Assembly (NCBI GenBank): GCA_012931725.1
Contig: CM022944.1
Coordinates: 10,433,321-10,497,320, forward strand
Direction of reading: 5' to 3'
DNA: 64,000 nucleotides
Origin: Litsea cubeba
Lineage: Eukaryota; Streptophyta; Magnoliopsida; Laurales; Lauraceae
Of this stretch, positions 1-12,118 are shown one piece after another (position 1 is the stretch's first letter; each line of letters opens with the position of its first letter). Both the position numbers and the translations under genes were made by a program. The notes beneath the pieces are model-generated. The model did not search any database and was not told the origin of the DNA. It saw nothing but the letters and a program-made list of their open reading frames with translations.

Positions 1-2220
1 TAAGCACACTCCATTAACATGTACGCTTTCAAAACAACTTGTTTAACATGCCATGTATTCCATTTTTAAATGGCCACAAGTTCAACAAAGATGACCAATA
101 TCTGTTTAACTATTGTCAATGCACGGGGATTTTCTCATGCCAAAAGCAAACATGCAGATGTACCCATCGAACGGATGGGTGCAGAAAAATTCCGAGGATC
201 CCAATTTTTGGATGGATCCCACCTCTTAAAGTTTGGATCTGGACACCCACAAAATATTTTGCTATTAATACATATGGGGCTGCTCTTTTTTCTTTTTCTT
301 TTTTTTTGTAAAAAAGAAAAATAGATTAAGAAAGAAAAGGAAACTACAAAACAAAAGAGTCTCATGCAAACAAGCTGGGATAATGCCATCCCAAAAAAGC
401 GTCACCTGTTACATTTTCCCCGACTTGACAGCCATATGGACAGTGCCATTCAAAATTTAGGGGATGTGATTGAAGCTGACATGTTTAAAATGGGGCTACT
501 TATCAAGCACTTCCTCTGAAATCAAGTATCCTTACTTGAATCCCAAACGGCTGGCCAAGTGGTCAGGATCACGTTCCTCTTCCTTTTCTGAAATTATCGG
601 TCTTGATATCGATCATGTAATTTTTTTAGGAACTGAATGTTGAGTCCACTTGTGCTACCACCTGGGAGTCACCTAGATTTTATCCGGCTTCTCTCCGGGC
701 ACAAAGGGATTAGTACAGCCCGAAAGGTTGAGAACTCTCGGTTAGCAAAAAAAAAAATTCCTGACTTGGGTTGTAATAGAGTCCATTCAATATATGAACC
801 ACATCAATTACACCTGTCCAAAATTGTGAAGTTGAATACTAATCAAATAGAACCAAAATTACTCAAAATTGTGGAGTCGAATACTAATCAAATAGAACCA
901 AAATTACTCATATTTTTATTTTATTTTTTTCCCAATTTGATCCTTTTAGTTCAGTGGTGCTATCCCTTTTTTTTATATATATATTTGTAGCAGCAGCAGT
1001 ACTAATAATAATAACCATACGTATTCAGGTGTAGATCAAACTCATCCCAGGCAGTCCATGATTATGTACTTAAATCTAGATCTAATTAGAGATGCAAACA
1101 GGTTGGATCTATAATGTATCGGACCCAGACCCAAACTATGAAACTGGGATCGATGCCTGAGTCTAAACCCAATTTTGAATGTTGAGACGTGATGTGGGTG
1201 GCCATTTTGCAAAATAAACGGCCCCTCTGGTTGTAAGGAAGTAATACATCTCTCTTTACATATCATTACACTGGTGAGCACGTAGTTCAATTTATGCAAA
1301 CACCTAGTGGTGCCAGCTTTTGATCATCAGAGTGGACTATAAAATAAAATAGGGACTCTCGTTAATGTTAATCATAGATTTCGGACTTGACACCCGTCTA
1401 AATGGATTAGACCGTCATATTGACTGTGCACTTGTTTTGAACAGTAAAAACTTGTGGTTGTTGACCAAGTGGTTAACATGATGGTCCAAGTCTAGATCAC
1501 CATAGATGGCAGAAAAACATAACTTTTTAAGTATATAAATGAGGTTCTTAGAAGTGTAGTTAATATGATGGGTAAATTAGACCCATCATTAGTCACAAGT
1601 CCCTAAGCACTGTGTTCTAACAACTTTTTCTTTAATGTTTGTAATCCATACAGTTGGAGATATTTTTATGAGAGGTCCCTAATATGCCACATTATATATT
1701 TTCATGACTAATTTTTTCCTTTTAATTTTTAAAGTTCACATATTTCATTCTCCCACATTCATAGGCCAAGTTCTCTCTCATTCTCTGTTATCCCAGAGAA
1801 CTCATTCCGTCTTATTCTCTAGGAACGAGGGACTTCACTAGAGAGCTCTGCAAATCGAAGTCGTCCATCTCCGACTACACCAGCCACGATGGCGACGGCC
1901 CGGCAATGAAAACGCGACCAGTTCGGGCCTTTTCGGCGACGAGTTCTGCATAACACAAAAATCTGTTGTTGTCTTACCATTTCTTTCCTTTTTCCGTTTA
2001 ATGCAAGTCTATCTCTTGCAATCATAGCAACAAAAAATGAGGTCTCTTTTTCTTTATTGCAAGAAAATTATTGCTATTTGAATTTTGAAAATTTATCAGA
2101 GTTTCGAAAACAAGTAGTTTGGAAGGAGGTTTTTCTGTTTCGTTTTCTGGGTTGTTCTGTTCTGCCCGTTAGCAAAAGCTTAGCACATAGCAGCAGTCTT
2201 CTTCTTATGAAAAGTTATCT
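1..2220. other. Intergenic DNA, no gene recognised
   Basis: AT-rich sequence with homopolymer runs. AGTTGAATACTAATCAAATA / AGTCGAATACTAATCAAATA, with the same flanks (AAAATTGTG before, GAACCAAAATTACTCA after), is a short tandem duplication at about 822-910 (54-bp spacing). Short open frames show no domains. Confidence 0.5.
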
Positions 2221-2224
2221 GAAT

Positions 2225-2445
2225 TTAGATAATTTATCAGAGTCTCTAAGAAACTCAAATAAATTTGCCAAGAACTCATATAAATCTCACAGAAACTCTG
2301 ATAAACTGGACAAAAATTCTGATAAATTTACCAAAAATTCAGATAAATTATCTGAGTTTTTGGCAAATTTATCTTTATCTGAGTTTCCAAAAAAATTATC
2401 TAAGTTTCTGACAAATTTATCTCCGTTTTGAAAATTTTAATTGAG
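2225..2445. repeat. Foldback array of degenerate AAACTCAGATAAATTT units
   Basis: Units like AACTCTGATAAA and AAATTCAGATAAATT recur every 18-27 nt up to about 2347, then continue as their reverse complement. The central arms 2321-2346 and 2348-2373 pair with two mismatches in 26. The open frame across it (ending 2431) is a low-complexity product, not a gene. A related array lies at 53570-53770. Confidence 0.75.
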
Positions 2446-4844
2446 TTTTTGAATAAATCTGTATGAGTTGTTTGGCAAATTTTTTTGCTTTTTATGAAAT
2501 CTATTTGTGTTTTTAAATTTTAGTTGTGTATTTTGAAATTTATTTGTGTCTTTTCAAATTTATTTGTGTGTTTTGAAATAAATTTAACTGAATTATTTGC
2601 GGATTGAATGACGCTCTGTACGTTTTGAAGCGGTTTTGAGCGTAGCGCTTTTGCTGACGTATAGAGGGGCTTTTTTGTCTTTTTATCTGTGTCAGTTTTA
2701 AATAAGGACTGCCACCGCTACGAGAAAGTATGATGGACCTTGGGCTATAAAATGCAATGTGGAGGGACTTATCATCAAACGCCCCTAATATGATTGTAAT
2801 CCCACTCTAAAAGGCCCTGTGCTATCATCCGGCAGATGAGTATATTCCATCCATTGGCAACAGAAGAAAATTTATTTCATCTGCGAACCCCCTAATACGT
2901 GAATGACCGTATATGCTGATAAATGAATGGAAACAGTCTAAATTTAGATATTCAGCTCAAAACACACATGATCTTGTCCGAATTGGAAACCTTCCAATCC
3001 GAAGCATATGATTGATCTTTAAAAAAAAAGCTCCTAAAAAAAATGCATATGATTTCGAATTTAGATCTAAATTTCCCTTGAATCCTATAAACCTACATTT
3101 GTCAGAGTCTCAAATAATGGGGCTCATATCCTCTTTTTTTTTAAAGGCTAAAAGTTAGACTACTGTTTAGGAGTGGTATTTTAAACTTTAACGCCCAGTG
3201 ATCTATCCCAAATCATGTGTTAACATTTCAACACCAATCAACCATAAATTTATTGGCTATATATCTTCTTATATTATTATTTTTTTTGTGAAAATATATT
3301 CCTATTGTTAGTTGGAAGTAACAGACCTCATGCAAAGTTTTTGTGTAGCTCACTGGTTCACTTGGATGCATCCCCTGGATTGGAGATGGAATAGATGGGA
3401 TCATGGGATGGTCTCTTTTAAGGGGTCAAGCAAAATATCAGTATTGTCAGAATATTTTAGATTTTGATTTAACATTCTTAAAACTTAATGATCCTACAAT
3501 GTGAGTAAAAGCTGGATGACCATATACTGATCAAAGGTGGTTTAAATGGGCTCCATAGAGCTGGACATTACATGCAGTGTAGTCCAAGAGAAAAAATTTC
3601 ATTGTTAGTCTTCCATTTGCAGAATTGCAGTGCCTATCTTTAGCACTCTTTAATTCGAATGTCGGTTGTTAATGCATGCATGCAATAATTCATGTGTGCT
3701 GGGCATATATATCTATATGGGGTCAAGTGCCGTGACTGATTTGGAAGGCGCGGTAACCATCAGCTGGTGGGTCCCACGACTCCCACCTCTACCATACTTG
3801 CGAAATGTACAATATACTCAGTACTCACCGCAGGGCACCGGCCCATGTGGTGGTGTTCAGTTTTACAAAACAACTGAGAAATATATATATATATATATAT
3901 ATATAAAAAGATCAGTGGGACCCACAGTTTAGAAGGACCTTATGGTGCTGCCGTTTGTGGATGACCCCACGTACTAGCTTTGAATACCATTATAGTCGAT
4001 CTTTTTTAATTACGCCTACTCCCTCGAAATCAGAAAAAAACCTAATAATAGTTTTGAAAAAATATTCATCAATGCATAATACATATGAACTTACATTTAT
4101 GGATCTATTGAGGATGAATTTCTGAGTTTGGCTCCACCTCTGTAATGGTTACTCGATATAAAATGTTCAAAGTGCCTTTTTTTTTTTATCAGATAAATAC
4201 TTACGCACCAATATTAACCAAAGTCCCCCACCATTGGCACTAAGTAGTCTAAGTTAGGGGATCGATTCCCATTTATTTTTGAAAAAAGAAAGGAGGTGGT
4301 TGCCAATTATAATAAATTAAGTTATAAGATTTTGGATCTAATTTTGACTCTCGATTATAATTTTGACCGATGGTTATGTAACTACTCATGCAACTTGCTA
4401 TCAGAAGGGTATAAAGAAATTTATGAGGCCACAAATTCAGAAACTTCACGTACCATTAGCAACAAAAAGGATCCTAATTTAGGAAGGAAAGAAAAACACA
4501 TCAGCCAGGTACCTTCAAATCCAAAATCCAAAATCCAGTTTCCTCAAACTCCTCCCAATATCTCCCTCTCCAATCCTACCTCCTAATATCTCTGATAGCG
4601 GAAGTCTTGAGGACATTTTTCTAATTTTTTTTATAGCTTTGAGTACTCCAAACATAGTACAATTTCCCCCTTAATCATTAGAGCTAGACGTCTTATACAT
4701 ATGTAATTTGTTCTTTTAACAATTCATCGATGCATAACATTAAATAAATGATTATTTTTGTTAAGTTAATTTTTATGATCCGGAATGGTCCTTGTTTGAA
4801 GATCCATAGGGGGGCGCTTATTTCTTAACTAATCCTATTTGGCA
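2446..4844. other. Intergenic DNA, no gene recognised
   Basis: TTTTGAAATTTATTTGTGT-type words recur three times at about 2500-2580. An AT dinucleotide run lies at about 3881-3904. No open frame of convincing length or domain is present. Confidence 0.5.
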
Positions 4845-5035
4845 TCATTACGGGATTATGTTTATTTCGAAAATGAATGAGAAAAAACTTATTTGACAAG
4901 ACATTTTGTGAGTGATAAAATCTAAAGAGATGAAAGATTAGGAAGATAAAAAGGGCGAGATTTTATGGGCGTACAAAATTGGAGAGTAAAATGTCTATCA
5001 AATAAGTTTTTTCTTCGTTCATCATGAGAATAGAA
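4845..5035. mobile_element. Small MITE/foldback element
   Basis: AATGAGAAAAAACTTATTTG near 4876 pairs with the reverse complement of CAAATAAGTTTTTTCTTCGT near 4997, and the inverted similarity continues into ACAAGACATTTTGT / AAAATGTCTATC. The interior is about 80 bp. No target duplication was fixed. Confidence 0.55.
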
Positions 5036-5066
5036 CATTCCCACCATGATTATTTTAAACGGTAAT

Positions 5067-5466
5067 ATTCAGGTGAGAACTAGTTCTCACATATTATATG
5101 AAAACTTTTTTTGGGGGCCCACAATAATATTCATGTGAGAACTAGTTCTCACATATTATATGCAAACTTTTTTGTGTGGGCCTTATTTGGAGATGGGACT
5201 ACGAAAATGGAAAGATCTATGTGAGACAACTCCAAGTATCAAATTTGACTAACCCCTTCCTCCCTGACCCACAAGTTTAATGACTTCTTATTCAAAAAAA
5301 TACTCAATCATCGATCCAACGGTTCAGTCCATTCGGATATGTGCCAATCCTTAAGATCATTGACTATCAAGGGGTTCCCTATTTGTTGCTAAGTTTGGAT
5401 AGATCGTTAGTTGGTTCTGAAAAAAAATTCTCATATAATAAGTGAGAACTAGTTCTTACTTAAATA
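5067..5466. mobile_element. MITE with ~45-bp terminal inverted repeats and a duplicated left end
   Basis: The left end, ATTCAGGTGAGAACTAGTTC then TCACATATTATATGAAAAC, is the inverse of the right end around 5427-5466. Each end holds the perfect palindrome GAGAACTAGTTCTC. The left end is repeated in tandem (GTGAGAACTAG at 5073 and 5135, 62-bp spacing). The interior is non-coding. Confidence 0.65.
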
Positions 5467-5560
5467 TTTTTCTATTTTAAATAGTCTCACATCCACAAAT
5501 TGGAAAACCTAAATATTTTCCTATTTTAAATAGTCCCATGACCAAAAATTGAAAACCCCA
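5462..5560 (+). repeat. ~49-bp tandem duplication
   Basis: AAATATTTTTCTATTTTAAA then TAGTCTCACA is repeated as AAATATTTTCCTATTTTAAA then TAGTCCCATG, about 49 bp apart, followed in both by CAAAAATTG/CACAAATTGG and AAAACC. Confidence 0.6.
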
Positions 5561-6849
5561 GCCCAATCTTGGAGAACCTTAACCCAAATCAAGCTCAACC
5601 CTACTTGGGCCATTTCCAGCCATAACGTGCCCCAAATCCAATAATTCTCGGTAGCTAATCAGCCATCATATCACTTTCCTTGTACCTACATCATCTTTTT
5701 GCATGACAGACAATGCAACCTACTAATTTTGTCAGCTGGACATGGAACAAGCTCCCTTGGAAAACAAGATCTTATAGAGTTTGATTAGTCTAAAGACTCT
5801 AGTCTAATCTGCATCTTTCAAGATATAGCTTTTGCTAATATAATATTTTTCTATCAAAACCATCCTATCCACTCATGAGCCAGTCTAGTCAAAAGAGAGA
5901 TGATCAAGTTCTAACTCTTCGGTCAAATAACAGAAGAAGGAACGAAAAGCAAGAAAAAGAAAGGAAGATATTGCAACTTTATTGCTTCCTTGGATATATG
6001 GTGGGACCCACTCCATTATTATCTTCCTAATACTATCATCAAAGCTACAATGCTTCAACATTACTACTGCATGTATTGATGGTTTACAGTAAAGTGAAGG
6101 TGACGTGGTTGTACAAAAATAGCTCCATATGTGGCAAATTTTGAGTTACTACAGCTAGGTACCATATTTATTTTTTTTGTAAGAGACTTATAACTAAGTT
6201 TAGAGAGAGAGAGAGAGAGAGAGAGAGCCCAGCTGTTTCTAATTTATGTTTGGCGGATGAGCTCACAATCCAATTAACACTTTTTATTTTTTAGGATATA
6301 ATAAAGGTTCGCATCTATTTACTTGCAACAATAATTCTTATCTTACTCAAAACGAGAAAAGAAAAAAAAGGTGAGGCACCACATGAGTTCCACCTTGGGT
6401 TCAACTCATTTACAATTTTATTAACTGTTGATGGAGTTTTAATATAAATAAGTGATTTAACTCCTTTTTTATTTTTATTATAATCATGTGTTAACACATG
6501 GTTAATCCGATATTTAAAATAAGTTGGAGTAGAGTGAGTTAGTCTTAGATCTAACAATGGTGAGGGGTTAGTTTTGAGCCACTTAGGGCTCGTTTGGCAT
6601 CTATCCCTAAGATTATTTTCGTATTATCGTAGAAAAAAAAATGAAGGAACAATGTTTGGCTGCAACAAAAGACCTGTTTTCCAGAAAAATTATCGTGGAA
6701 ATATGGGCCATTAGCACAATTAGATTCCGGATTTAGGCCCCACTAATAATAAATATATAGCTATGGCCTAAGGAATTTTTGAAGCCCCATCTCAAAAGAT
6801 CCAAATTCTCGAGCATATGCCTATTTTAGCAGTTTAGCATAGGAGAATA
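5561..6849. other. Intergenic DNA, no gene recognised
   Basis: It contains a (GA)n microsatellite at about 6203-6228 and otherwise AT-rich sequence. The minus-strand frame at 6315-6557 has no family resemblance. Confidence 0.5.
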
Positions 6850-7415
6850 TAATATTCCACGGGATGTAAGTTCGAATGTGCATTATAAACGGGTATCTGA
6901 TTTTTCGATTACCCGGCAGTTCTGACCCGTAAAAAAAGGGGTCTGGAACCTATTTTAGGTTCCGATTCATAAACGGGTCCGGATCCATAACCTAATTTAG
7001 GTTTCGATTGATAAACATGTCCGGTTCCGGGTCCATATAGGCCCGAGACCTAACATACAATCTTTTGATTTTACAAATTGTACCTCAAAATCAACTCTTT
7101 TTTTTTCCTTTTTTTTTTTTACATTTTTATGTATAATATTAGAGGTAGTAGACTTGATGCACTGTTATAAGTTTAATAATATGCTTATTTTAAGAATAAA
7201 GATAAATTAGAATCGATTTTCGAATTAGATTCCAGTCATTTAGTGGACTCGATCTCAAAATCGGATCCTGGTTTTCCTATCGAAACCGGGTTTGGAACCA
7301 ACAAAACATGTTTCGAGTCAAAATCGGATCCGAAATCAGAACTGTTATTTAGAAACAGGTCAGAGTCTACTATGGTTTCGATCCAGAACCATTCCGTTTG
7401 TAACCCTAATTATAG
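6850..7415. mobile_element. Degenerate hAT-like non-autonomous element
   Basis: The stretch is full of ACGGGT, GGTTCCG, CCGGTTCCGGG and AAACCGGGTTTGGAACC words in both directions, as in plant hAT-type MITEs with sub-terminal repeats, and ends near TTTGTAACCCTA at 7412. Clean termini and a target duplication were not found. The short open frames at 7243-7651 come from this repeat. Confidence 0.4.
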
Positions 7416-9326
7416 ATATCCATTTCTTTGTCTTTACTTTTATTTTGATTTCATTGCACTTGTCTGAAAATGTTTTTATTATACTTGAGGGAGGAACAAC
7501 CACATTGCACAAATCCGCTTTACTAAGATATGACTCCCCCACAAAATTTCAGCGGGCTTATCTTTCTGAAATCCAAGCTTTGCTCGTTCTATTCTCCAGT
7601 CACAGTCATTGTGAATGGCCTCTTAATGCTAAGGTTCGATGGATGATATGAACTTGGGTTCCATCTCCCAATAAATAGAAATCCTAACTCCACACCCTTT
7701 CACTAGCATGGAAAGCGAAGCCACGTGATTTTGACATGAGATGTCAAATTCACAATTTAAACGCTTCGAAGGGTGGAGATTAGCTTCTGTGTTTACCAAC
7801 TGCTTAATTTGACATGAGTGTTGGTGGCGCAATGAAACTGAAAGACGTATGATCGGCAAATGCACAAACACACAAATCCACGCAGCCAAAAAGCAAAAGA
7901 CACTAATAAACTTGGTTCGGCAAAACTGTCTACATTCATGAAATAAACTATTTTTATTGTGTTTAGAGTTAGATTCTCAACATAAAATAATATATATATA
8001 TATATCAAATGACCAAACTGCCTACGACCCCTGGATGAATAACCAAACATCAATCCAGTTAACCCCAAAATACAAAAAAATAACCCAACGATGAGCTTCC
8101 GGGTAGACAGGCCGCACAATTGTTGACACTATTCAAGAACACAATAGCTCCTGTATTAAATTAGATAAATTTTTAAGTCAACTTTAGTGCAAACTCCTAA
8201 ATTGGTTATTCATTTCACGAGCAATGAACTCCACTCAAATTTTAACAGTTAAAAATGAAAAAATTAAAATATGTGAAGGGATTTGATAGCATGTAAATTA
8301 TGCAGTTAACGTCTTACAGTGGGACATAATTATTTTGAGTGGAAACTCAGTCGATTCCATTATTTAAGGAGCAGTTTTGGTAACCCCAAGGAATATCTCA
8401 ATTGGCATAGGATCACGGTTTATATCCGGAGGTTGATGGTTCAAAGCGACACTACCACACTGGGGCCACTGGAGAATTATTCGGCTCCCCCTAGGCCCGT
8501 AGGGATTATTCTGATCCAAATTACTAGGACACCCTCCCTTTTAAATAAAAAATGAAAAAGTAACGGTTTTAGTGTGTTGGTGGTCATAATGGTGAGCCCG
8601 ACTCTCAAATTTAATGAATTGTTTACCTACTCTCCAATTTATACGACATGCAGTTATAATCTTTTAATTCTTCTCCATTTACTTTGAATACAGCCACTAC
8701 TATAACCAATTGTAATGATAAAAGAATAATAGACTTGACATTTAAGTCGATTATCTTCTTCTAATTTAAAGCTCTAGATTTTAAAGCACCTCTGGTAAAA
8801 TGTTCATAAATTACCAGGTCTAAATGGATCACAGCAAGGACAATATGTCTCAACATAGCCTTGTACCAATTTCATTTTTAACTAAAGAAGGGTCATAAAT
8901 CAGAGAGCTAGATTCGGTCACATTCAAAACATTTTCCTAGCTGATGATCCTGGCCATTCAATGTGGCCTTACCTCCCTTGATTGACTCAATACATTTATT
9001 TCTCAAGAGTTATAGCGTGTACTTCTTCAATTAATGGTAATAACAGGTTTAATGTAGGAGACATTACATTTAAGTGTAGCTTAATGTCTTACCCCATAAA
9101 AAAAATAAAAATAAAGCATAGATTTATGGCTTTCGACGGGAAAGAGGATTTTGGTAATTCACTGCTACTTCAAAGGCAATGAAAGTAGAATTCAAATTTA
9201 AAATATTAGAGGCAGTGAAAGTAAACATCAAACAAAAAAACCATTGAAGGTTGAGTACATTTTCCATACCCAATTACTACTTTTATATGTTTTGGCTAAT
9301 TACATCCAAAAAAAGTTGATTTCTCA
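7416..9326. other. Intergenic DNA around the 8.4-kb SINE
   Basis: Apart from the SINE at 8375-8557 and a TA run near 7990-8004, nothing is recognised. Short minus-strand frames at 7.6-8.1 kb overlap one another and lack motifs. Confidence 0.5.
8375..8557 (+). mobile_element. tRNA-derived SINE, family 1
   Basis: An A-box-like stretch (CTCAATTGGCATAGGATCAC, about 8397) and a B-box-like GGTTCAAAGC (8439) precede a conserved body, CACTACCACACTGGGGCCAC to CGTAGGGATTATTCTGATCC, and an A-rich end near 8540-8560. A second copy lies in inverse orientation at 57960-58145. Pol III box order fits a SINE. Confidence 0.65.
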
Positions 9327-9550
9327 GGGCCCGTTTGTTCTATGTAATTGGATTGCTAAGAATTTTAATACTTGTATTTTTAAAAGTGGTTAAAATTGAA
9401 GAAGGAAAGTTTAACGTAAAAAATGACCATAAGAAACCTCCCCTTAAATGAAAACCAATCGAAGGAGATGAGAAATAAACACTCGGCCATCACTTTGGTA
9501 ATCCAAATCCTAATAAACTTAACTTCTCATCTACCTCTCTATTATTTATC
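9327..9550 (+). mobile_element. MITE relic (GGGCCCGTTTGTT family)
   Basis: It begins GGGCCCGTTTGTTCTATGTA and shows the family's order of words (ATTTTTAAAAGTGG, AACCTCCCCTTAA, ATGAGAAATAAACACTCGGC). The far end is degraded. It matches the left half of the intact element at 34972-35275. Confidence 0.5.
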
Positions 9551-9969
9551 TTTCATAGTCCCCCCCTTGCCTCTTTAATAATTATTTTATTTATTATAAA
9601 TTCATATGTATTTGATTCCATGCATTAGGAAAATATTGAACTGATCTTGACAGTCATATTAATTCCTTTTCAGAATGGAAAACTGAGTTAGTCCTTCACC
9701 TTCCTACCGGTCCTTTAATAAGCACCATTTTATCCCACGATCCCATTGCTGTTGATGATAGATGTCTGAATCTCGATATCAGGAAACCGGGCAACTGCTC
9801 TTACATAAGATGGCCCCATCGTATGAAAATAGTATAGTCACATGTATGTGACACTGTAGCCCTCCCTTTGGTTGAATCATATTCACAAGGCAACTCTTCC
9901 CTGTTGCACATATGCGGTTGGTTTGAATGGATTTTTTTGTTTGCATATAATACATGAGAATTAAATATA

Positions 9970-12118
9970 CTAGTAAAATCCCGTGGATAACCACGAAACC
10001 ACCAAATGCACAGATTGATATGAATTATTTTTAATAAATTTAATAATTAGTAAACTTGTGAGTCCTTTTTTTTTGTTGCTAATTTGATCTTTATGTTTTT
10101 TTCCAAATGTTTTGTTCTTTAGGTAATGCATGAATTGATTAAGAAAGATCAAATGATCATATACCTAACAAATTGACCTGATATATTTAAGTGGGACCAA
10201 GATGAATGGGTTTCATCATCTCTATTCTAACCGGTCATAAAATCATATGATGCGGGCTGGGACCCATTAATTGATTGATAAAGATCAAATGATCAAATGA
10301 TCATAGACCTCTCAAATTGACCAAACCTAACCTATTTAAGTGGAACCCCCAAGATGAATGGGGTCCACCATCTATATTCTAACCGCCCATAAAACCATAT
10401 TATGCGGGATGAGACCCATGAATTGATTAAGAAAGATCAAAGGTCAAATGATCGTAGACCTAACAAATTGACCTAATATATTTAAGTGGAACCCAGATGA
10501 ATGGGGTCCACCCTCTTTATTCTAACCGTCCATAAAATCAAATGTTGCGGGCCGGGACCCATTAATTGATTGATAAAGATCAAATGATGAAATGATCATA
10601 GACCTCTCAAATTGACCAGACCTAGCCTACTTAAGTGGGACCCCCAAGATGAATGGGGTCTACCATCTATATTCTAACCGTCCATAAAACCATATGATGC
10701 GGGCTGGGACCCATGAATTGCTTGATAAAGATCAAATGATCAAATGATCATAGACCTCACAAATTGACCAAACCTAACCTATTTAAGTGGAAACCCCCAG
10801 ATGAATGGGGTCCACCATCTCTATTCTAACCGTCCATAAAACCATATTATGCGGGATGGGACCCATGAATTGATTAAGAAATATCAAATTATCAAATGAT
10901 CGCAGACCTAACAAATTGACCAAATATTTTTAACTGGGACCCAGATGAATGGGGTCCACCATCTTTATTCTAACCGCCTATAAAATCAAATGATACGGGC
11001 CGGGACCCATGAATTGATTGATAAAGATCAAATGATCATAGACCTCTCAAATTGACCAAACCAGACCTATTTAAGTGGGACCCCTAAGATGAATGGGGTC
11101 CACCATCTATATTCTAACCACCCATGAAATAATCTGATGCGGGCTGGGACCTATGAATTGCTTGATAATGATCAAAGTATTAAATGATCATAGACCTCAC
11201 AAATTGACCAAACCTAACCTATTTAAGCGAAACCCCCCAGATGAATGAGGTCCACCATCTTTATTCTAACCGTCCATAAAATCATATTATGCGGGATGGG
11301 ACCCATGAATTGATTTAAAAAGATTAAAGGATCAAATAATCGTAGACCTAACAAATTGATCAAATATGTTTAAGTGAGACCCAGATGAATGGGGTCCACC
11401 ATCTCTATTCTAACCGTCCATAAAATCATATGATGCGGGCCGGGACCCATGAATTGATTGATAAAGTTCAAATGATCATAGACCTCATAAATTGACAAAA
11501 CTTAATTTATTTAAGTGGGACCCCAAAGATGAATGGAGTCCACCATCTATATTCTAACCGTTCATAAAACCATATGATGCGGGCTGGGACCCATGAATTG
11601 CTAGATAAAGGTCAAAGGATCAAATGATCATAGACCTCACAAATTGACCAAACCTAACCTATTTAAGTGAAATCCCCCAAATGAATGGGGTCCACCATCT
11701 CTATTTTAACCATCTCTATTCTAAGCGTCCATAAAACCATCGTGCGGGATGGGACCCACGAATTGATTAAGAAATATGAAAGGATCAAATGATCATAGAC
11801 CTAACAAATTGATCAAATATTTTTAAGTGGGACCCAGATGAATGGGGTAAAATCAAATGATGCGGGCCGGGACCCATGAATTGATTAATATAAATTTAGC
11901 ACATTTGGTGTGTTGGCTTATTTAGGGATCTCATGGAGAGATTTTAGGCTTTGAGTGGAAGATGATTCTTGATGGAGAGATTTTAGGTATTTTGAGTGTG
12001 TAATAGATATAGAGATTTTAGGGATAAGGGCAACTCCGGAAATAACATTGCAAAAAATTTGAGGTTGCGCCACGTGTCTTTATGTGAGGAAGTGTATACA
12101 TCCCTTTAGTAATTATAT
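9970..12118 (-). mobile_element. Non-autonomous Helitron carrying a satellite array (minus orientation)
   Basis: On the minus strand the 3' end at 9970 reads CGTGGTTATCCACG (hairpin), then GGATTTTACTAG, followed by T outside, as Helitrons require. It shares its 3' end, its satellite body and the 5' sub-terminal TTACTAAAGGGATGTATACA (about 12116-12097) with the Helitron at 54686-56803. The exact 5' TC terminus is not preserved; it abuts another Helitron-like piece. There is no Rep/helicase coding sequence. Confidence 0.75.
10131..11880 (-). repeat. Satellite array inside the 9.97-kb Helitron (about 12 monomers, 142-153 bp)
   Basis: The word GGGACCCA(T) recurs at about 10259, 10411, 10553, 10706, 10858, 11002, 11146, 11298, 11442, 11586, 11751 and 11869. 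Each monomer has GATCAAATGATCATAGACCT, AAATTGACC, ATTTAAGTGG, GATGAATGGGGTCCACCATC and ATTCTAACCGTCCATAAAA. Three monomer types, marked by ACCTCTCAAATT, ACCTCACAAATT and ACCTAACAAATT, alternate, giving a higher-order unit of about 440 bp in the later part. Confidence 0.85.

Noticed and set aside
2057..2431. 124-codon Lys/Asn/Ser-rich protein
   Set aside because: It is the translation of the foldback repeat array; the repeating NSDKF units reflect DNA repeats.
10131..11880. CRISPR-like array of direct repeats
   Set aside because: Units are ~150 bp and similar throughout without unique spacers, the organism is a plant, and the array lies inside Helitron ends.
10131..11880. Centromeric satellite
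   Set aside because: Only about twelve monomers occur, bounded by Helitron termini, with expressed-type genes nearby; it is transposon cargo rather than a centromere.
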